Positions 56,317 through 64,000 of a stretch of 64,000 nucleotides of DNA are shown in pieces; positions within the stretch are counted from its first letter, which is position 1, and every line of letters begins with the position of its first letter. Made by a program: the position numbers and the translations under genes. The notes beneath the pieces are model-generated. The model made no database searches, was not told the origin of the DNA, and saw nothing but the letters and a program-made list of their open reading frames with translations. Location of the stretch: NCBI GenBank assembly GCA_963924555.1, contig OZ004592.1:2542001-2606000 (forward strand), given 5' to 3'. The stretch is from Crambe crambe. Lineage: Eukaryota; Porifera; Demospongiae; Poecilosclerida; Crambeidae.

Positions 56317-59300
56317 ATGGGGTGCATAAATAGTAAACCGCAGGAGAAGAGTCCAAAAACCAACAGCGTACATTACACTCCCCCAACCACCTCAGTCCAA
56401 ACACCTGCTCAGCAACCCTTCACTCAACAACCTTCCCAGCACAGAATATCTGTTGCCAGTGGTGGTGTCGACTCACGGAATGGGAGTGTTGGTTACAACC
56501 AGGGGCTCCCCAGTGTCCCCTCACCTCTCCCCGAGGACGATGGGTCCCTCTTTGTGGCCCGCTACGCCTACCAGGCCAGGACATCAGAGGATCTCAGTTT
56601 TGAAAAAGGAGAACAATTGAAAGTGAGTGTTAATCACAAGGACAGGTTCTGCATATGTAGGTTCTGTATACTTCTATTGTGTTGCATATCCTACTCACAT
56701 GGACCTATGAATTGATTTAGTTGAAGGATGTGGAGTATTTCCCATCCCATACATGATGTGTGGGTATAACATGTTATAATGCCCTGTAGTCATAATATTG
56801 ATGTGTATTCATTATCGTACAGCTATCCTATACCTATAGATATCCTCCCCTAGTGCAGGGTTCATTACACTTGTCCCAATCACAGGACATAGTATGCCAA
56901 GCATAATGTCATGGGATGGTGTGTTACTATAATATCATTACATGCCGTGAGTCACCAATCCCCAAGTTGATCCCATAATGGACTTACGACTCGTGTGTTA
57001 CTTCAGAAGCATTCCATAAGAGTTTTGCGTTAGAGGCACTCCATTAGAGTTAACAGTTCTAGTAAGAGCTGTTTCACTCGGATTAGCTGTTTCACTTGGA
57101 GTAGAACTCGAGAAGTATACACAATGTTATATAGCACTGTCCAGAGCATTTCATTCAGTACGTATGTGGATCGACACTTGGTAAAGGGCTTTCTATGGAA
57201 TGAATTATGGGAGTTGAACACTAATCTTTCTAGAAATAGGGCTGGATACTTCTCTTATGGTTTTATACTCCTTATTCATTATTGATCCAATTGAGTGGAT
57301 TTCACTAATATGTGCATAAGGTATGCGGTGAACTGACATGCTTTTTGTGTGGTATGTGTGCACAAAGGCACTACTTGACTGCTGGAGCATGCATAAGTCA
57401 TATCCCTCCTTGGTCCCTTGGGATACAAGCTTGTTGTGTCAGTAGAGAAGGTAGCAGCTACACGACCTTTCACTGGCTTCAGCATTCCATTCACATGTCT
57501 AAGCGTGCTCCTTTACTTGTTGCCAGCTATTGTGGTGTGTGTGTGTGTACAGCTTGAAGCCTTTTGTTGAAGTACATGATGCATCAATTCCTTGTGGTTT
57601 ATTTTAGATCAAGTGTAGAGGAATGGGGAATCCAGAAACATTGGTCTGTGATTCATAATTATAAAAGCTGGCTACAACTACCATTTTTCATGCATATAAA
57701 GATAACTTCATGTATGAATTTGTGCTCTGCTGGATTGACAGTTTGATTAACAGCTGAAGAAACCTAAGAAATCTAGCTACTGAGTTCGACTTATTATTTT
57801 TTGATTGGCCACATTCTTGACTCTTACATAAATAAGGCTCTTACACGAGTCTTAATTGCACGTGCTTTACCTTTGGGGCTTTGCCCGTTTCCTCCTATTG
57901 GGTAACACGAGATCGGGGATCACAATATCACAATGGGTGACTCCTAGAATGTTGTTCTTGCTGTTTGTTTGTTTTCTGTTCTTTTATCACTATATTATAA
58001 TCATGTAACCAAGCATTTGGAATTGTTCATGATCCTATAATTGGACTAGCTATGTAGCGAGGGGGGCTTCTAGTCTTCCTGAGATAATTTCATTGGTTAA
58101 CTGGGACCCCCTCCTCCAGAGTAATAGTTGATGACCATCCTTCACCAACTAATCACTCTGTGCTTTGCAGGGATTGATATGTTTGTAGATAAAGTAAAGT
58201 TTTAAAATCTGTTCTGTTGCTTGGATGGGTATTGTAATAACTTAACAAAACCTGTTCTTGATTAAGTCGCAGTGGAACAAAACTAGTCTCAGAGGTTTGT
58301 GATTGTACATGTTATTTAACCAGAAGTGGGCACCTAAAGTAAAATACACTAATCAGTTCTTTGATTGAATAGTGTCTGTATGTATTGAGGTTCTGAAGTA
58401 TCTTCCTCTACCCATTACTGGATAATATCATGTGATGCTTGTGATTCCAGGGCCAATTTTTGTTGACCTGACATTATCATAAATTTCAAACACCTGCTAT
58501 AGCTAGCTGTAATCTCATGTCAGACTGTCCCTTACAGTCTCTGACATATGTACCCTCTCCCGATGCAGATCGTTGGTGGCATTGATGGGGATTGGTGGAT
58601 GGCCCGCTCCATCACCAGCGGGAGAGAAGGCTACATCCCTCGGAACTACGTGACACCCGTGACTAGCTTCGAGGCAGAGGAGTGAGTTGTGATTAAGTAA
58701 CCCTCACATGTACCTCTAATTATGATACTGTACACTCATGGAGTTAAGTACTATACTCATAACCCCTTACTCATCAAATTAAGAATTAATACTATTATTA
58801 TATATAACCCTCTACTCATGGAATTATGAAGTACTGTCATAATGTCTTTTTACTAACCCTCCATCCAAATGTAATTAGGGGCTTGAGATCGAGTCAATGG
58901 GTTATAAACTTTCATGGTGGCATTTCCTATGAGATATACGTATTTGGGCATTGTACACATACTTAACTCCATACCTCATAGCACACAGATGAAGCAGTCA
59001 TTATACTAACATAATTGGTGATAAACATTCAGCATAGTTGCTTACACTGTTTGCTGTATAAAGGTACATATAAATAATGCTGTCTGCATAAAGCAGAGTA
59101 CAAAGTGCAGGGGTGCCTTGCCTTAACTTCTGACATTTCTATGGTAACATGATTATAGCAGTGTGTGCATAATTATGAGAAGCAACTTAATGTATTGGTT
59201 GATTGTTTCTAGTATCCTCCCACTGAACACTCTGTAATTCAAGAATAGGGTCACCCGGTACCCTTGCCAACCAATAATTGGCTCTGACAGCTTATGATAC

Positions 59301-62300
59301 TCATAGTGGCAGCTGTACACATAATGAATAACGTGTCCTGTACATAGCCTCGTCCCCAGGTCCGAATTATGATTGTGGAGGGTCTGGTACGTGAAAATAT
59401 CTAGAAACCATACTAAGTGTGGGTGTGTCCAAGGAAACACATTCCCATCGCAAACGTCACCATGACGAATCGGTGCTATGACCACCACGCACGAGCACAT
59501 GGCCAGGCCTAAGAAAAGAAGAGGCATTGAGCTGCCACTGAATTTGAGTGTTGCTATACGCTTTGCTAGCCTAGCAGCAGATAGTATTGGAGCTGCTTAT
59601 CGTTAGATAGTAAACTATCTAGTAGTCTAGATTTTGTTCATCCTTTTTGGATCATAATATAGATTGGCCTCAGAATTCTAGTAAGTCCTTGGTTGTATGG
59701 CCATAACGAAATGGTCATTTTGTTGTAGCGAACCAGCAGAAGTTCTTCTGAACACCTGGTCCTTTAGGTTGATCCTGTAGTCACTCCAATCCATAGCCTA
59801 AATGCGCGGGCAGGGTCATAATGCTTTCATGCACTGCCCACGCCCAATTAGACGGTTCTATCCCCCTGTGACTTCACGTACCAGGCCCTCCACAATCATA
59901 ACTAAAAAGAGGGCCTGGGAGGACGACGCTGTACACTTAACAAAGTGTCCTGTATCCTGTGCAGGCAACTGTACACTTATGATATACACGTCCTGATAAC
60001 TTGTCCTGTTGTGGCAGGTGTAGGTGTACGTAGTTATGGTAACATGTATGACTCTGTTGGCCAGTACATTCAAATGACTCGAGAGATAATGCCAGCCAAT
60101 CAGATATTTTCATGGTAACAATTTCCTGTTGGTCATTAAAAATAGATCCATGGGACATGCTCAAGTAGGTACAAACAACCTCTCAGTAGGTACAAACGAC
60201 CTTATTACATGTTCAGTAGGTACAAACAGCCTCTCAGTAGGTACAAAAACCTTATTACATGCATCACTTTTATCTTTATAATCATTTTGGTCAGATGATA
60301 TGGTGTATGATGTCGTAGCATTCTTAATTACCCTCTGTCTGTTGAGTTCAGATTGATTCAGAAGCAGTACATCAACCTTTGTACTTCCAGTGTCACAGTG
60401 GTTGCAGTCAACCACTTGATCGGTCCCTTGCATCACATGCTTCAGGCTATGATTTGTGTGTGCATGTGTGAAACTGCAATTTTCTAATTTGCACACAGTT
60501 CCCCCATGATACAGTGCTTTGCAAGTTGGTTGGCACTCAGCTCTACTTTCCACTCTGCCAGTTGTACACCTAAGACAACTATGAATAACTAACTTAGCTC
60601 TACATACAATTACTTTAACAGAATGCTACAACTGGTGAGTGGGAAGTCAGCAGAGTGCCAACCAACCTGCAAAGCACTGTACACAGCTATCTCTAACTCA
60701 CATTGACCCCCTTCGACTGAATACTGATCCCCTGACTGTTATAACCCATTGTTAATAATGTTGACCCCATAACCCCCTGTTAGTAATCTCGACCCCCTGA
60801 CTAGTAATCTTGGCCTCCTGACTGTTTATATTTTTGACTAATGTTGCACTTATGATGGAGAGTTTTTGAACAGAATGTCATCAGTTGCTATGCCTATGTA
60901 GCTGCGAGTGGAAGTGCTGACTGAGTAACTAAATTCAGGATGGGCCTGTGTCTGGGCCTGATCATGAATACACTGGAACCCCTCAATGTGGACTCCCCCA
61001 AATTTGCAAATGAACCCCCTATGTACTTGCTACACTTTTCCAGCTAGGGGTGAACGAAGCAAGCCCCACACTAGCGAGTTGGCTGTATGTTTTAATATTT
61101 ACAGTTTGTTGTTGTTGTTTTTGTTTGTTTGTTTATTGTTGTTTATTTTGTTTTTTTTTTGTTTTTGTGATGACCTTGGGTAAGCTCATAATGCTTGCAT
61201 TTCCCTAGTAGGAGATTATGTAGAGCCAAGGGGTCATGAACAGTCAGGGAGTCAACATATTGATAACGGAGGATTGTGACTGAGATGATTTTTTAAAAAT
61301 CTGGGATGTTACTCTATGCCACTTGAGTCAGTCTTAAAGGTATAGAGTTATCCTGTTTCCACGGTGATACATACACCCTGCTCAGTTACACATACTTGGA
61401 ATTACACTGCCCATACTAGATCAACAAAATACTCTCTTCACCGATCAAGTCTTCCCTACACTCACTGCCCATACTAGTACTCTCTCCCTACACTGGAACA
61501 CTGCTCACATTAAGTGTAACAGTCGAATCATTGCCCCATACTAATATAGAAAGTTCATTAAGTAGCAAATTAATAATAATTTAAGCATAAGTGGTATGTA
61601 GACGGCTTCTCATGTTTTTTGATGTTTTTCGATGTTTAGTGGAGATGTCCGGCCAGATGTGATGCGGTATTGTTGACACATTCTGGATGTCCTCAAGTAC
61701 ACAGCTTTATATAATGAAAGTGTTATCAAGTGGACAGTCCTCGGGTACACAGCTTTGTGTGTTATCAATTGGAATCTGTTATGAACCTATAGTCACCCTC
61801 TCTTCCCATTAACAGGAAGATTAGCACCATGGTGATGAATAAACAGGTTTATGTACTAATTCAGGCAGCCATTGTTTTAAGAGACCACACAACAAGGTGC
61901 CACAGTGACAAGAGTCGTTGGTTTAGAGCACAGCGTCCCAAGATATGTTACATACTCTTGTTGGGGGTCATTGGTTCAGAGCAATAGGACAGGCACTAGT
62001 GATATGCTATGCACACACTACAAGAATAGGAGGTTGTTGGAAGGTCGTTGGTTTGGAGGAATCCATACATGCATACATACATACATACATACATACATAC
62101 ATACATACATACATAGCTACATACATACATACATACATACATACATACATACATGCCACATTCATAGATACATAACCAATTGCTCTTAACCAATGACCCA
62201 ATCCAATTCACCACAGCTACGTATGTATGTATGTATGTATGTATGTATGTATCCAACGTGCATAGCATAAGGGATCCCAAGTTGTTACAACTCTGTGTGT

Positions 62301-63591
62301 GTCACTCCAATACACAGTTGTAGGGTGTGGTCTATGCAGTTGTAGGGTGTGGTCTATGCAGTTTTAGGGTGTGGTCTATGCAGTTGTAGGGTGTGGTCTA
62401 TGCAGCTGTAGGGTGGGTCTACATGTATGGGTGGTGTAGTGTGCAACATGTGCTGTGGTGTGTACATCATTCATGGCCTGTGTGCAGAGGTGTTGGAAGC
62501 AAGATTCGCCAGGCCCGAAATTGAAATGTAATCCCACAGACCACTGAAGCTCTACAATTTGTTATATTTGAGCATCTTTCTTTTGTTTTTGATTGATAGC
62601 TACTTGATAATTAACCTTCTTTTCTCAAAATATTGGTCAGGCCTGGGCCTGACTGGCCTGACCTGTTCCACTGCCTATGGTGTGTGTACATGGTTGTACA
62701 TGTATCATGGCCTGTACATGTTTGTACTGTGGTGTGGTGTGGTGTGGTGTACATGACATGTGGATGTACGTGGTTGTACTGTGGTGTAGTTGTACATGTA
62801 TCATGGCCTGTGCATGTAGCTATGTGGTTGTATATGTATCATGGACTGTGCATGCATGTATGTGGTTATACTCTGGTGTTGTATTATGGCATGTGCATGT
62901 ATGTGGTTGTACTGTGGTGTAGTTGTACATGTATCATGGCCCTTGCATGTAGCTATGTGGTTGTATATGTATCATGGACTGTGCATGCATGTATGTGGTT
63001 ATACTCTGGTGTTGTATTATGGCATGTGCATGTATGTGGTTGTACTGTGGTGTGGTTGTATATGTATCATGGCATGTGCATGCATGTGTAAGATGCACTG
63101 CAAAGATTGGACAGAGACTTTCACTTTCACACAATCACTTTCTTGAATGAGAAACCATTGCAAAGTCATCTCAAGTAGCTTGGTGATATTTTTGTTGATT
63201 GGTCATGTGACTTTTTCTCTTTGATGTATTTGTGTGCGTGTGTGTGGGGTGGAGGAGTGTCCTGAAGTCTTACCACATGAACAAATAGTAGCACACAGCC
63301 CCTCCCACTCGGACACTTCTATGTACCCCAATAGCAATGATTTATCCTCTCTCCCCCTTTGTTGCCTTTTGCAGCTGGTATTTCGGGGACATCCCCCATA
63401 GAGAGGCCGAGAAGTGGTTACTATTTGCTGGGAATGTCAATGGGACATTCTTGATTCGCACAAGTTCCAGTCAGAAGAATTCTCTGTCACTGTCAATTCG
63501 TGATGGGGAAGGGATCAAGCACTATCGTATAAGAAAGTTGGATGATGGAGGATACTTCATAGCCAGCAGAGTCACCTTCAGAACACTGCAG
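56317..63591 (+). CDS. Src-family tyrosine kinase SFK3 (partial, intact so far)
   Basis: Exons 56317-56622, 58569-58681 and 63375-63591 join in phase (636 nt, 212 aa) and end on a phase-0 donor (CTGCAG|GTATG). The linker and kinase exons must lie beyond the window. [11 protein letters not shown] predicts myristoylation at Gly2 and palmitoylation at Cys3, like vertebrate Yes/Lyn. SH3 spans about 78-138 ([32 protein letters not shown]). SH2 starts at [12 protein letters not shown] with FLIRTSSS (binding Arg present), [18 protein letters not shown] and GGYFIASR. It is the undamaged sister of psiSFK2, which indicates the expected continuation (DLVQHYM linker, then kinase). Role: membrane-proximal phosphotyrosine signalling. 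Confidence 0.9.
59348..59930. mobile_element. foldback element in SFK3 intron 2
   Basis: About 580 bp. The left part reads AGCCTCGTCCCCAGG with ATTATGATTGTGGAGGGTCT; the right part reads TTCACGTACCAGGCCCTCCA and ends in AGGACGACGCT. A shortened version lies at the same place in the minus arm (25686-25792). No convincing gene inside. Confidence 0.6.
62064..62155. repeat. (ATAC)n microsatellite
   Basis: About 22 tetranucleotide units with one GCTAC interruption. A second (TATG)n run follows at 62222-62252. Confidence 0.93.
62690..63090. repeat. degenerate minisatellite (TGTACATGTATCATGGCCTG)
   Basis: Plus-arm counterpart of 21835-22270. Irregular copies of about 60-120 bp include one nearly exact repeat (62790-62930 versus 62920-63060). 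Open frames here are artefacts. Confidence 0.8.
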
Positions 63592-64000
63592 GTATGAAGG
63601 GGGGAGGGAGGGGGGAGGGGGGAGGAGACCAACACGAGGGTACTTTAGAGCCGTAGCAATTATGTATGTAGTACTGTTGTGTGTTGTGCGTGTTTTATAT
63701 GAAGGACGAGGGTGAACATGTTGGGAACTTGTCTGTACTTTATATGAAGGACGAGGGTGAACATGTTGGGAACTTGTCTGTACTTTATATGAAGGACGAG
63801 GGTGGACATTGGGAACTTGTGGTACTGTTTGTAAATATGTGATGAGTGGTATGGGAAGTGTGCTGACTGGTGGATGTTTTGTGTGGCTGATTCAATGGGT
63901 AATGGTGTGGGTGAATGGAGTGGTATGTAGATATGTAAACATTGGAGTATAAAATAGAAGGAAACATGTTTCACATTTAGAGGGGGCATATCAAGAGAGG

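Larger units (their letters stand above)
56205..64000 (+). repeat. plus arm of the large inverted duplication (runs off the window)
   Basis: Matches 20950-28205 in reverse order, including the 5' flank with GAGTCATTTGGTGAAATTA and GGAGAATA. The inner limit is near 56205. The arm continues to the last base of the window, so its full length is unknown. Confidence 0.9.

Overview
The window looks like animal nuclear DNA, most likely from a demosponge. Genes are intron-split with GT-AG junctions, introns are mostly short, and intergenic DNA is packed with small inverted-repeat transposons. The gene set fits: Src-family kinases (SFKs) with sponge-like tails, an Ig/FN3 receptor, a TLCD4-type membrane protein, ribosomal protein S12, a clan-3-like cytochrome P450, an ankyrin/ZU5-like exon and a Ulp1-PHD transposon gene. 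Species assignment is inference.

Layout. 0.9-1.35 kb: a broken ankyrin/ZU5-like exon (-). 1.5-2.6 kb: RPS12 (-), five coding exons, complete, with a candidate C/D snoRNA in intron 3. It is head-to-head with an intronless TLCD4-like gene (+, 2.9-3.7 kb). 4.3-13.4 kb: a complete Src-family kinase gene, SFK1 (+, four coding exons, 530 aa), with a 6.5 kb first intron full of simple repeats. 13.9-17.6 kb: one uninterrupted 1250-aa reading frame for a secreted-type ectodomain followed by a polytopic membrane region. 18.0-28.1 kb: a second Src-family gene on the minus strand that is broken in several places (psiSFK2). 28.4-35.1 kb: a complete seven-exon single-pass receptor (-; three Ig domains, one FN3-like domain, TM, tyrosine-containing tail; 647 aa). 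35.4-56.2 kb: a transposon graveyard holding a degenerate P450 gene, LINE scraps, nested inverted-repeat elements and a Ulp1-PHD element. 56.3 kb to the end: the intact sister of psiSFK2 (SFK3, +), cut by the window edge after its first SH2 exon.

The main architectural feature is a large inverted duplication. About 7-8 kb around SFK3 (56.2-64.0 kb, +) is matched in reverse by about 20.9-28.2 kb (-). The arms are about 28 kb apart and flank the receptor gene. The minus arm has decayed: a 10-bp deletion in exon 1, loss of the exon for the second half of SH3, loss of the SH2 phosphotyrosine-binding Arg, a 2-bp SH2 deletion and an in-frame stop in the kinase domain. It also carries transposon insertions that the plus arm lacks, one with a perfect 8-bp target duplication.

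A second theme is a set of elements ending TGTCA...TGACA with 4-bp target duplications (CCGG twice, GACC, and an imperfect RGGC). One of them carries the Ulp1-like protease and PHD finger. Functionally, the Ig receptor, whose tail has several tyrosines including a YxxM motif, lies between Src-family genes, which makes a receptor-kinase signalling neighbourhood plausible but unproven. I recognised no CRISPR, rRNA or tRNA genes by eye.
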